64,000 nt of DNA from contig JBARXY010000011.1 of NCBI GenBank assembly GCA_049647585.1, positions 248,001 to 312,000 of the forward strand, read 5' to 3'. Shown one piece after another: positions 1-7,350 of this stretch. The translations under genes and the position numbers were made by a program. The DNA is from JAGQSZ01 sp049647585 (GTDB lineage: Bacteria; Actinomycetota; Acidimicrobiia; Acidimicrobiales; Microtrichaceae). The notes below the pieces were generated by a model. It searched no databases and had not been told where the DNA came from. It saw nothing but the letters and a program-made list of their open reading frames with translations. How positions within the stretch are numbered: position 1 is the first letter of the stretch; each line of letters opens with the position of its first letter.

Positions 1-107
1 TCGTTGCGGAGCTTTTCGACGAAGGCAACTGCCTCCTCGACCGACTCAAACTGGTTGTATCCCGGGTGTCCATCAGGATTCTGAAAAATGACCATGTGCT
101 GCGACAC
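1..107 (-). CDS. Small conserved protein, N-terminal part (cut by window edge)
   Basis: The reading frame starts at GTG 107-105 and runs off the left edge. It reads VSQHMVIFQNPDG, then HPGYNQFESVEEAVAFVEK. An AAGGGGG Shine-Dalgarno sits 5 nt before the GTG, which is why I prefer it to the in-frame ATG at 95. The style (FQNPDGxPGYNQFES, then a helix with alternating charges) recalls small actinobacterial proteins of unknown function. No function can be given. It is transcribed away from the HEAT-repeat gene at 218, so 108-217 is a divergent promoter region. Confidence 0.6.
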   Translation of the reverse strand, partial: MSQHMVIFQNPDGHPGYNQFESVEEAVAFVEKLRN

Positions 108-217
108 GATCGCCCCCTTCTTGTAGTTGAGCGACTCGCAGTGTAGAACGCGACAAGCCGTTTGCGAGCAAACCTTGCGGATGACTGGTCCAAAGGTCTG
201 CGAATTCCTCAGGCGAA

Positions 218-955
218 ATGACATGTACCCACTTGACTGAATCACAGGATTTCAAGACTGAGCCGAAGCCGGCCGCAAAAGGCATCGACCCCGAGCTCAC
301 CGACCCCGCCGCAGCCGCTGATCCGAACGCAGCCGCTGATCCGAACGCAGTGGCTGAGCGTCGGCGCAGGATTGTCGCCGCAGGTCATAGCGGTGACGTC
401 ACCTTGGCACGGGCCGGACTGTCGGATCCCTCGCCGGAAGTCCGTGCCGCTTCCCTTGGAGCACTTGATCGCCTAGATGCGCTCGACGGAATGGAACTCT
501 CCGAGCTGCTGAGTGACAACAGCGCCCTGGTCAGACGACGAGGAGCGCTCATTGCTGCAACTCGCAGCGATGCAGGCGAAGCACTCTCGGCCCTTCTGAA
601 CGACCCCGAGCCGGTGGTTATCGAAGTTGCGGCCTTCGCGTGGGGTGAACGGCCCGAGGTGCCGGACAGTGTTCTCGATCGACTCGTGAACCTCGCGATC
701 GACCACGAGGACTCCCTCTGTCGAGAGGCGGCGGTGGCGGCTCTGGGGTCGATCGGCGATCAGCGTGGTTTGGAGGCGGTGATCGCAGCGTGTGGAGACA
801 AGGCGACAGTCAGGCGACGGGCGGTCCTTGCCCTCGCTGCCTTCGACGGCGAGGAAGTCACAGCGATGCTGCGGTCCATGCTCGATGATCGCGACCTTCA
901 GGTGCGGCAGTCTGCGGAGGAACTCCTGGCAATCGAACTCGGCGAAGAGACCTGA
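218..955 (+). CDS. HEAT-repeat (PBS lyase-like) protein
   Basis: A 245-residue soluble protein. After a low-complexity Ala/Asp/Pro/Asn N-terminus (about residues 20-45) the rest is a series of roughly 30-residue helical repeats with the HEAT signature, for example DPSPEVRAASLGAL, DNSALVRRRGALIAA, DPEPVVIEVAAFAW, DSLCREAAVAALGSIGD and DRDLQVRQSAEELL. Such repeats form a superhelical scaffold for protein-protein contact; phycobilin lyases share the fold but nothing here suggests a lyase. No signal peptide or membrane segment is seen. It stands alone and converges on the liv operon, from which a hairpin at 971-1001 separates it. Its partner is unknown. Confidence 0.75.
   Translation: MTCTHLTESQDFKTEPKPAAKGIDPELTDPAAAADPNAAADPNAVAERRRRIVAAGHSGDVTLARAGLSDPSPEVRAASLGALDRLDALDGMELSELLSDNSALVRRRGALIAATRSDAGEALSALLNDPEPVVIEVAAFAWGERPEVPDSVLDRLVNLAIDHEDSLCREAAVAALGSIGDQRGLEAVIAACGDKATVRRRAVLALAAFDGEEVTAMLRSMLDDRDLQVRQSAEELLAIELGEET
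311..350 (+). repeat. Exact 18-bp tandem duplication in HEAT gene
   Basis: Two identical 18-bp units (311-328 and 329-346, GCAGCCGCTGATCCGAAC) followed by 4 bp of a third. In frame they encode AAADPN twice in the disordered N-terminus, so they change only linker length. Confidence 0.9.
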
Positions 956-970
956 GGCCGAAAACCAGAT

Positions 971-1001
971 GTGGGGGCCGGCCCATCGAGCCGACCCCCA
1001 C
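971..1001. terminator. Bidirectional terminator-like hairpin
   Basis: A 12-bp stem with one mismatch, left arm GTGGGGGCCGGC and right arm GCCGACCCCCAC, around a 7-nt loop. It lies 15 nt after the HEAT stop and 30 nt after the livK stop, between convergent genes, as expected for a shared GC-rich actinobacterial terminator without a U-tract. Confidence 0.7.
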
Positions 1002-1031
1002 CTCTTGGAACTAGTTCAACTTCCGAACGGG

Positions 1032-2369
1032 TCAGTCCCTGACAGCGAAACTGTTGGACTTTCCTTCGTAGTTCGCAACCGGTGACTTCTCGACCCAGCC
1101 GTCACCCTCGCGCTGGGCGATCCGGAAGCCCTCGATCGCCCAAGGGTCGTCGGCACCGTCGGTGTTGACCGTGATCTCGTCACGGAGCAGACCGAAGTTG
1201 CCATCCTTGAGCGAGAACAGGGCGTTCATGAGCGCTGCCCTGTCCACGGTCTTGGCGTTCTTCAAGCCCTCGGCGAAGAGTGCGGCGAAGCCCCAACCCG
1301 GGGAGGCGATTCCACCTTCGATGGCACCCTCGTCGAGGCCTCCGATTGCGGCCTGTTCCTTGAACTCGATGACCTTCGGGTTGGTTGCGTCAGCCGGGTC
1401 CGCCGGGTCGAGCGTCGGCTGTGCCAGGTAAACGCCCTGGTCCTTGCCACCGGCGAGGGACAGTGCGAGCTTCGAGGCACAGGTGACCGAGATGAACGTC
1501 ATCGGCTTCCAGGTGTCGGGCATCTTCGAAAGCGAGGTCGGGCATGGTGTGCCACCGATTCCGACGATAAAGGTGTCAGCGCCGGACTGTGACAGTGCAA
1601 CGACCTGGGCCTCAGGTGAGGTTCCTGCCAGGGGATTGAAGCTCTCCGACTCGACGACGGTGATATCCGTGTCCTTGATCTCGGCTTCGATGGTCTTCTT
1701 GTAGGCCTGACCGAAGTCGTCGTCCTGGTACAGGATGGCGATCTTCGCTTCTGGCGCTTCTGCCTTCAGATACTCGACCCAGGCGTGTGCCTCGGTCGCA
1801 TATGACGGAAGTGCCGAGATGTACCAGGGGTAGTCGTTGGCATCGCCCCACGAGGTGGATCCGGTAGCCAGGGAGACATTGGGGATACAACCATCGTTCA
1901 TGTAGTCGCGGATCGACATGTTGGTCTCGGTGCCGATGTTTCCGACCAGGGCAAAGACCTTGTCCTGCTCAACAAGCTTCTTGGCCAGGGCAGGCGTCTT
2001 GGACGGGTCGTACTCGTCGTTCTCCTTGAGGAGTTCGATCTGGTACTTCTTGCCATCGCCGGCCTCGAGCCCACCGCGCTTGTTGGCGGCTTCGAAGTAG
2101 GCGGCCATTCCCTTGGTCACATTGTCGTAGATGGCGTAGTTGCCGGTTTCGGGACGAATGGTGCCGAGCTTGATCGTGTCGCCCTCGACACCTTGGGTGC
2201 CCTTGTAATCGGTGCAGTCGGTGTCGGGATTGATGAACTCGGTGGAGTCGGTCGAACCAGTGTCGGAGTTGTCCGACCCGTTTGCGGTGTCGTCGGCGCT
2301 GCTACACGCTCCAGCGATGACTGCAATGGACAGCAGCATCGCTGCTGTCAGTTTCCATGTAGGTCTCAT
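1032..2369 (-). CDS. livK: Branched-chain amino acid ABC transporter, substrate-binding lipoprotein
   Basis: 445 residues. The N-terminus is a lipoprotein signal (MRPTWKLTAAMLLSIAVIAG, then ACSS): the lipobox Cys would be lipidated and anchor the protein outside the membrane. The mature part is a Leu/Ile/Val-type (Peripla_BP_6) receptor, with VFALVGNIGTETNMS in the first lobe and a long Asp/Ser/Thr-rich linker after the lipobox. It is the last gene of livGFHMK and overlaps livM by ATGA (2366-2369). The substrate could also be an amide or urea, since the family is broad; branched-chain amino acids is the default reading. Confidence 0.88.
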   Translation of the reverse strand: MRPTWKLTAAMLLSIAVIAGACSSADDTANGSDNSDTGSTDSTEFINPDTDCTDYKGTQGVEGDTIKLGTIRPETGNYAIYDNVTKGMAAYFEAANKRGGLEAGDGKKYQIELLKENDEYDPSKTPALAKKLVEQDKVFALVGNIGTETNMSIRDYMNDGCIPNVSLATGSTSWGDANDYPWYISALPSYATEAHAWVEYLKAEAPEAKIAILYQDDDFGQAYKKTIEAEIKDTDITVVESESFNPLAGTSPEAQVVALSQSGADTFIVGIGGTPCPTSLSKMPDTWKPMTFISVTCASKLALSLAGGKDQGVYLAQPTLDPADPADATNPKVIEFKEQAAIGGLDEGAIEGGIASPGWGFAALFAEGLKNAKTVDRAALMNALFSLKDGNFGLLRDEITVNTDGADDPWAIEGFRIAQREGDGWVEKSPVANYEGKSNSFAVRD

Positions 2370-3511
2370 GACTTCTCCTCATTTTGGGGACTTTCGGTGG
2401 CGGTGAGGTCTCCACCGCCGGGAGTGCTGTGGGAAGCAGTAGTTGATACTGCCGCAGTACTCGATCGGCCTGTGCCGGACTTCTTGAATTTTGCCTGAAT
2501 GGTTCTGAACACACCGACCATTCCGCCGGGGGCCACGAGCATCAGCCCGATGAGCATCACGCCCAGAATTACGGCCCTCGCTGGCTGCAGCCGGTTGGGT
2601 AGTTCAGGGATGATCACGTCCGAGAAGACACCGTAGAAGAGCGCTCCGACCGCGGGTCCGATGATGCTCGATGCTCCACCGATGACCACGGCCACGAGGA
2701 AATAGATCGATACTGCAATGGTGAACGAACTCGGATACATCCGAGTCTGGTCGATGGCGAAGAGTCCACCGCCGATCCCGGCGAGCGCCGAGCCGACACC
2801 GAAGGTGTAGATCTTGACCCGGGCGACCGGAATGCCGGATACCTCGGCCGCGGTCTCGTTGTCCCTAACCGCTACCAGCGAGCGTCCGACCCGACTCTTG
2901 ATCAGGTTTCGCGAGAGCAGGAAACAGAGCGCTGTTATGGCCAGGAACACCAAGTACTGCCACTGGTGGGCCTCCACTCCCTTGAATGGCGAGAGCATCT
3001 GGATCGGCTTCTCGCGCAGCGAGCCGCGGTACATCTGCTCGCTGGTGATCTGCATGCCATGGCTGCCACCGGTGATGGAGTTGAACTGTTCCACCGCCAA
3101 GGGGAACAGCGTTGCCACCGCCAGGGTGACGAGCGCCAGATAGAGGCCCTTGATCCGGAGTGCAGGGAGTCCGATTATGACGCCGACCACGAAGCACACG
3201 ACGCCCCCGCCGAGGACGGCCAACAGCAGGGGTGAGTTCAGCTCGTTGATCATCCAGCCGGCTGTGTAGGCGCCTACTCCGTAGAGGGCGCCGTGTCCGA
3301 CGGAGATCTGGCCGTTGAACCCCGTAAGCAGGTTGAGTCCGCAGGCGCCGATCGCCAGTGTCATCCAGCCGCTGAACTGATCGACCCGGAACGGCTCGAA
3401 GAGGAAGGGGGCGTAGATCAACACGCCAGCGACAATGATCCAGACGACGATCGTCGCCGGACGCAGCTTCATGCGCCCGGGTGCGGCCGGCAACTCAAGG
3501 GTGGCGGTCAT
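2366..3511 (-). CDS. livM: Branched-chain amino acid ABC transporter permease, LivM type
   Basis: 381 residues with about 9-10 hydrophobic segments. The family-typical stretch TGFNGQISVGHGALYGVGAY is present near residue 65, and the permease loop VRDNETAAEVSGIPVARVK near 215-235. The C-terminal 40 residues are hydrophilic and Ser/Thr-rich, longer than usual. Forms the inner-membrane channel with LivH, powered by LivG and LivF. Overlaps livH by 4 nt at its start and livK by 4 nt at its end, indicating translational coupling. Confidence 0.9.
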   Translation of the reverse strand: MTATLELPAAPGRMKLRPATIVVWIIVAGVLIYAPFLFEPFRVDQFSGWMTLAIGACGLNLLTGFNGQISVGHGALYGVGAYTAGWMINELNSPLLLAVLGGGVVCFVVGVIIGLPALRIKGLYLALVTLAVATLFPLAVEQFNSITGGSHGMQITSEQMYRGSLREKPIQMLSPFKGVEAHQWQYLVFLAITALCFLLSRNLIKSRVGRSLVAVRDNETAAEVSGIPVARVKIYTFGVGSALAGIGGGLFAIDQTRMYPSSFTIAVSIYFLVAVVIGGASSIIGPAVGALFYGVFSDVIIPELPNRLQPARAVILGVMLIGLMLVAPGGMVGVFRTIQAKFKKSGTGRSSTAAVSTTASHSTPGGGDLTATESPQNEEKS

Positions 3512-4392
3512 ACTCGCGACACTTCCTTCTTACCGAAGAGTCCCTGTGGCCGGAACAGGAGCACTGCCAGAATGAGAATGAATGCCGGAGCAAGGGGCAT
3601 CTTCTCGAACACCGATACGTAGCGAGGAAGCACCGAGGACAGGGTCCCGACGACCATCCCGCCGATGATCGCTCCCACCAGCGAATCGAAGCCCCCGAGC
3701 GTTATGGCCGCGAAGCCGAAGATCAGGGTCAACTGCATCAGGTTGGTACCCAGACCAAGATTCGGCGCTGTGAAGACACCGGCGACTGTTCCGACAGCGG
3801 CCGCGAGACCCCAACCAAGCATGAGCAACCTCGGAACTGGAACGCCAACCAGACCGGCGGACTCCGAATTGGATGCCACCGCTCGCATCGCAAGGCCCAG
3901 CTTGGTCTTCTGGAAGAGCAGGAAGAAGAGGAAGGCCATCGCGCCGAGCACAGCCACCGAACCGATCTTCTGCCAGGCGATCGCAACTCCTCCGACGGTC
4001 ACCTGACCCGAACCGAACAGCGGCTCGAGGCTCCGGTCGACCGTTCCCCAGATCAGCTGGGCTGCACCATTGATGCCCAGGAACAGACCGATCGTGACGA
4101 TCACCACCGCCAGAGGCTTCTGGTGCGGGTCACCGACCGGCCGCACCGCCACCTCGTGGATGAGCGCACCGACTAGGAAGCCTCCCGCCATGCCGCACAG
4201 CACCGCCAGCCACATTGGCAGCCCGGCATTCCAGAACGTCCAGACGATGAACGACGCGAACATCGCCAGTTCGCCCTGAGCGAAGTTGAGAATTCCGGTC
4301 GACCGGTAGATGACCACCAGGCCGAGGCCGAGCATCGCGTAGACCGCGCCGTCGCCAATGCCGACCAGCAGGATCTGTAGGAAGTCCCTCAT
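3508..4392 (-). CDS. livH: Branched-chain amino acid ABC transporter permease, LivH type
   Basis: 294 residues starting MRDFLQILLVGIGDGAVYAM at ATG 4392; a GAGGGAGGT Shine-Dalgarno 9 nt upstream fixes this start, and the frame open further upstream to 4494 has no support. Multiple membrane segments; STGILNFAQGELAMF near residue 38 is the LivH hallmark. Sits 16 nt after livF and overlaps livM by ATGA, so it is internal to the liv operon. Confidence 0.92.
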   Translation of the reverse strand: MRDFLQILLVGIGDGAVYAMLGLGLVVIYRSTGILNFAQGELAMFASFIVWTFWNAGLPMWLAVLCGMAGGFLVGALIHEVAVRPVGDPHQKPLAVVIVTIGLFLGINGAAQLIWGTVDRSLEPLFGSGQVTVGGVAIAWQKIGSVAVLGAMAFLFFLLFQKTKLGLAMRAVASNSESAGLVGVPVPRLLMLGWGLAAAVGTVAGVFTAPNLGLGTNLMQLTLIFGFAAITLGGFDSLVGAIIGGMVVGTLSSVLPRYVSVFEKMPLAPAFILILAVLLFRPQGLFGKKEVSRV

Positions 4393-4408
4393 CGGGTCGT
4401 GACCTCCC

Positions 4409-5122
4409 TCATAGTCCCAGATACGCCTTCTGAATGGCCGAGTCGCCTTGCAGGTCCGCGGCGCTGCCCGAAACAACAATGCGACCGGCCTCAAGAACGT
4501 AGGCCCGGGCAGCGAAATCGAGTGCCAGGTTGGCGTTCTGCTCCACCAGCAGAACTGACGTGTCGGATGTCTGGGTGATCTCCCTCAACCTGTCGAACAC
4601 CTCCTGCGTGACGAGCGGCGCCAGCCCAAGAGATGGCTCATCGAGCAACAGAAGCTTGGGACGCGACATCAGCGCCCTTGCGATTGCGAGCATCTGTTGC
4701 TCTCCGCCGGACATCGATCCGGCCAACTGGGTACGACGCTCACCCAGGCGGGGGAACATCTCGTACCAGTGTTCGATGTCGGCATCGACCTCTTTGTCCT
4801 TGCGGGCATACGCGCCGATGCGCAGGTTCTCCTCGACGGTGAGCGCCGTGATGGTCCCCCGACCCTGTGGCACGTGTGCGACCCCCCTCCGCAGAACCTG
4901 ATCGGGTCGAATGCCCGAGATGAGCTTGCCCTCAAAGGTCACGGATCCCCTCGAAGAGATCATTCCTGAAATGGCCCGCAGTGTGGTCGTCTTTCCGGCA
5001 CCGTTTGCGCCGAGGACAACAACGACCTCGCCCTTGTCGATCGTCAGGTCTATGCCGAAGAGCACTTCGACTATGCCGTAGCCGGCCTCCAGGCCTGAGA
5101 CTTCCAGCAGATGCTCGCTCAC
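4409..5122 (-). CDS. livF: Branched-chain amino acid ABC transporter ATPase LivF
   Basis: 237 residues. Walker A GANGAGKTTTLR near residue 38, Q-loop VPQGRG, signature MSGGEQQML, Walker B LLLLDEPSLGLAP and a switch His region VEQN (the LivF form) are all intact. Couples ATP hydrolysis to import through LivHM. Overlaps livG by 4 nt (5119-5122). Confidence 0.93.
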   Translation of the reverse strand: MSEHLLEVSGLEAGYGIVEVLFGIDLTIDKGEVVVVLGANGAGKTTTLRAISGMISSRGSVTFEGKLISGIRPDQVLRRGVAHVPQGRGTITALTVEENLRIGAYARKDKEVDADIEHWYEMFPRLGERRTQLAGSMSGGEQQMLAIARALMSRPKLLLLDEPSLGLAPLVTQEVFDRLREITQTSDTSVLLVEQNANLALDFAARAYVLEAGRIVVSGSAADLQGDSAIQKAYLGL

Positions 5123-5886
5123 TTGGACGGAGCTCCCAGATAGGCGGCAATCACCAGGGGATCGTCGCGAATTTCGGCGGGTGTGCCTTCGGCGATCTTG
5201 CGACCGAGGTCCATGACGACGACCTTCTGCGAAATGGACATGACCATGGACATGTGGTGTTCGACCAGCAGAATCGTCAGATCGAACTCGTCGCGGATCT
5301 GCTTGATCGCGTTGCCGAGTTCATCGACTTCGCCGTGGGTCAGGCCGCTAGCAGGTTCGTCGAGCATCAACAGCTTCGGCTGTGAGGCCAGGGCCCTGGC
5401 GAACTCGATGCGCTTGAGAGTGCCGTAGGGCAGCCCACCACAGGGACGGTGGGCGAACTGGGCAAGGCTCAGCCGCTCCAGGATCTCCATCGCATCGGTC
5501 TCGAGGCGCTTCTCCTCGGATCGCACCTGCGGCAGGCGGAGCGTCGAGGTCCAGAACCCGGCCCGACTTCTGGAGTGGGCACCGATCTTCACGTTGTCGA
5601 GCACCGATAGCCCGGGTACCAACGCCAGGTTCTGGAAGGTTCTGGCCACGCCGATCTCGACGATCTTGTGTGGCGGCATGGCCAACAGATCCTGGCCCTC
5701 GAAGTGCACCGAACCCCTTGTGGGTTGGTAGATGCGCGAAACGACGTTGAACAAAGTCGTCTTGCCGGCACCGTTCGGTCCGATCAGGGCGCAGATCTGT
5801 CCAGCGTCGATCGTGAACGAGAGTCCGTCGAGCGCAACTACGCCACCGAAGTGGACACCGACATCTACGACTTCAAGCTGTGTCAC
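5119..5886 (-). CDS. livG: Branched-chain amino acid ABC transporter ATPase LivG
   Basis: 255 residues; Walker A GPNGAGKTTLFNVV near residue 36, the LivG-type insertion VARTFQNLALVPGLSVLDNV, Walker B KLLMLDEPASGLT, and the family C-terminus AEIRDDPLVIAAYLG. First gene of the importer operon. Start is GTG 5886, preceded by AGGAG and a GGGGGGA stretch. The signature motif is unusual: GGLPYGTLKRIEFARAL instead of LSGGxQ, which is normal for LivG proteins (LPYGxQR). The 109 nt before it to mreB hold its promoter; I recognise no operator there. Confidence 0.93.
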   Translation of the reverse strand: MTQLEVVDVGVHFGGVVALDGLSFTIDAGQICALIGPNGAGKTTLFNVVSRIYQPTRGSVHFEGQDLLAMPPHKIVEIGVARTFQNLALVPGLSVLDNVKIGAHSRSRAGFWTSTLRLPQVRSEEKRLETDAMEILERLSLAQFAHRPCGGLPYGTLKRIEFARALASQPKLLMLDEPASGLTHGEVDELGNAIKQIRDEFDLTILLVEHHMSMVMSISQKVVVMDLGRKIAEGTPAEIRDDPLVIAAYLGAPSK

Positions 5887-5995
5887 TCCCCCCGGCTCCT
5901 CTGCTCGACGTACTTGGGTCTGGAACTGTACCCGTTGAGCTCAGTCGAATGAGGGAACACTCGACATGTGGGACTTCTTGAAGTGTGGACGAGCC

Positions 5996-7000
5996 TCAGC
6001 GACGTGCGCTCATGAACATGTCACTGAGTTCCTCATAGGACTCCACCACCCTGCCTGCGCCAAGGACCACGGACTCGAGCGGTTGCCTGACGGTCTTGAC
6101 GGGCACCTCACATTCCTTTGCCAGGCGCAGGTCCAGACCCTTGAGTAGCGAACCACCGCCCACCAAGTGGATTCCGTGCTCGATCAGATCCTGAGCCAAC
6201 TCGGGTGGAGCTTCGGCCACACAGGCCAGCACCGAGTCAACCATCGAGTTGACGGGTTCGGCGATGGCCGATCTGACTTCCTCGGCCGAGAGGATGATCG
6301 TCTTGGGCAGGCCGCTCATCAGCTCGCGCCCGCGGACCTCGGCCCTCACCTCATCGGGGGTCGGGTAGGCAGAACCGATCAGAATCTTGATCTCCTCGGC
6401 GGTTTGCTCGCCGATGGCGATCCCGTACTCCCGACGGATATAGGTGATGATCGCCGCGTCAATGTCGAATGAACCAATGCGGACCGCTTGGAGCGCCACC
6501 ACACCGCCCAGTGAGATGAGCGCTGTTTCAGACGTTCCACCGCCGATGTCCACCACCATGTTCGCCCGGGGCTCATTGATCGGCAGGCCGGCACCGATGG
6601 CCGCTGCCATCGGTTGTTCGATCAACTGGGCTTCGGTCGCTCCAGCCTTCCGGGCTGCCTCGGTCACCGCCCGCTTCTCTACCGCGGTGATCGCTGAAGG
6701 GACGCAGATGACAACCCTGGGGCGGTTGAAGCGATTGACGCCGACCCTGCGCAGAAGCAGGTGGATCATTTCCTGCGTGACCTCGAAATCTGTGATCGCT
6801 CCCTGACGCAGTGGCCTGACAGCCACGATGTAGCTGGGCGTGCGTCCGATCATCTTCCACGCGTCGCGCCCCATCGCCATGACCTGGTGGACCTTGGTGT
6901 TGAGCGCGATAACAGAGGGCTCGTTCAATACGATGCCCTCTCCTCTGGCATAGACCAAGGTGTTGGCCGTACCGAGGTCGATTGCTAGGTCGCGTCCCAG
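5996..7000 (-). CDS. mreB: Rod-shape determining actin MreB, apparently CTG-initiated
   Basis: Bacterial actin that organises lateral cell-wall synthesis. The phosphate-1 loop DLGTANT (residues 8-14), phosphate-2 DIGGGTSETALISLG and the C-terminal GGGSLLKGLD adenosine loop are present; 334 residues is normal length. The only NTG codons in frame before DLGTANT and after the in-frame TGA at 7069-7067 are CTG 7000 and CTG 7042. CTG 7000 gives (M)GRDLAIDLGTANT, matching MreB N-termini, lies 1 nt after the stop of the upstream gene (TGAACTG) and has GGGGCGGGC before it. A start at TTG 6958 would delete the nucleotide-binding loop. No mreC/mreD is adjacent. Confidence 0.88.
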   Translation of the reverse strand: MGRDLAIDLGTANTLVYARGEGIVLNEPSVIALNTKVHQVMAMGRDAWKMIGRTPSYIVAVRPLRQGAITDFEVTQEMIHLLLRRVGVNRFNRPRVVICVPSAITAVEKRAVTEAARKAGATEAQLIEQPMAAAIGAGLPINEPRANMVVDIGGGTSETALISLGGVVALQAVRIGSFDIDAAIITYIRREYGIAIGEQTAEEIKILIGSAYPTPDEVRAEVRGRELMSGLPKTIILSAEEVRSAIAEPVNSMVDSVLACVAEAPPELAQDLIEHGIHLVGGGSLLKGLDLRLAKECEVPVKTVRQPLESVVLGAGRVVESYEELSDMFMSARR

Positions 7001-7001
7001 T

Positions 7002-7196
7002 TCAGCCCGCCCCGGTCGACTTGCGGCGAGGTCGCTGTTCAGGTGGCTGGTCGGGAGCGAGCGCCTTCATCTTCTCGTTGAACTGCTCGACCGACGATCG
7101 GGGGGACGACGACGCCGGCCTGTTCCGGAGCCACAACAGGCTCAGGCCGATGACGCTCAGGCCGAACACGATGAATAGGTAGATGACGTTGTTCAC
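7002..7196 (-). CDS. Small single-pass membrane protein upstream of mreB
   Basis: 64 residues: MNNVIYLFIVFGLSVIGLSL forms one N-terminal membrane helix, followed by a basic, Pro/Ser-rich cytoplasmic tail (RNRPASSSPR, later QRPRRKSTGAG). GTG start at 7196 overlaps the stop of a predicted 11-codon leader ORF (GTGA), and its own TGA is 1 nt before the mreB CTG, so translation of all three is probably coupled. I do not recognise a family. By position it could be a cell-shape or wall accessory protein. Confidence 0.6.
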   Translation of the reverse strand: MNNVIYLFIVFGLSVIGLSLLWLRNRPASSSPRSSVEQFNEKMKALAPDQPPEQRPRRKSTGAG

Positions 7197-7228
7197 AGCT
7201 GCAGTTCGTGGTCGCAGGGGGCATGCAC
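7193..7228 (-). CDS. Predicted 11-codon leaderless leader peptide
   Basis: GTG 7228 lies exactly 6 nt after a TACGAT -10 box (7240-7235), the spacing used by leaderless genes here. It encodes (V/M)HAPCDHELQL and stops at TGA 7195-7193, overlapping the GTG of the small membrane protein by 2 nt. Ribosome loading on the upstream ORF would deliver ribosomes to a gene that has no Shine-Dalgarno of its own. Composition gives no hint of amino-acid attenuation. Existence is inferred from architecture only. Confidence 0.4.
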   Translation of the reverse strand: MHAPCDHELQL

Positions 7229-7234
7229 AGCCCT

Positions 7235-7262
7235 ATCGTAGAGAAGTTCTGACCCCCGCCAA
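7235..7262 (-). promoter_or_regulatory. Promoter of the mreB unit
   Basis: -35 TTGGCG (7262-7257), 16-nt spacer, -10 TACGAT (7240-7235). The predicted +1 falls on or next to the GTG of the leader ORF. Confidence 0.5.
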
Positions 7263-7338
7263 GGAAAGTGCGGCCGGAGTCACAGTCTTGACCCTCGGAG
7301 CAGGCCGCTTCCGCGCCCCCCGGGAGCATCGTCACACG

Positions 7339-7344
7339 TACGAT
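7339..7344 (+). promoter_or_regulatory. -10 box of leaderless zincin gene
   Basis: TACGAT, 6 nt before GTG 7351; the transcript is predicted to begin at the start codon. No good -35 is visible at the right distance. Confidence 0.45.
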
Positions 7345-7350
7345 GGCGGT

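Noticed and set aside
3481..4176. Long plus-strand frame over livH/livM
   Set aside because: Antisense to two clear permease genes, no family resemblance.
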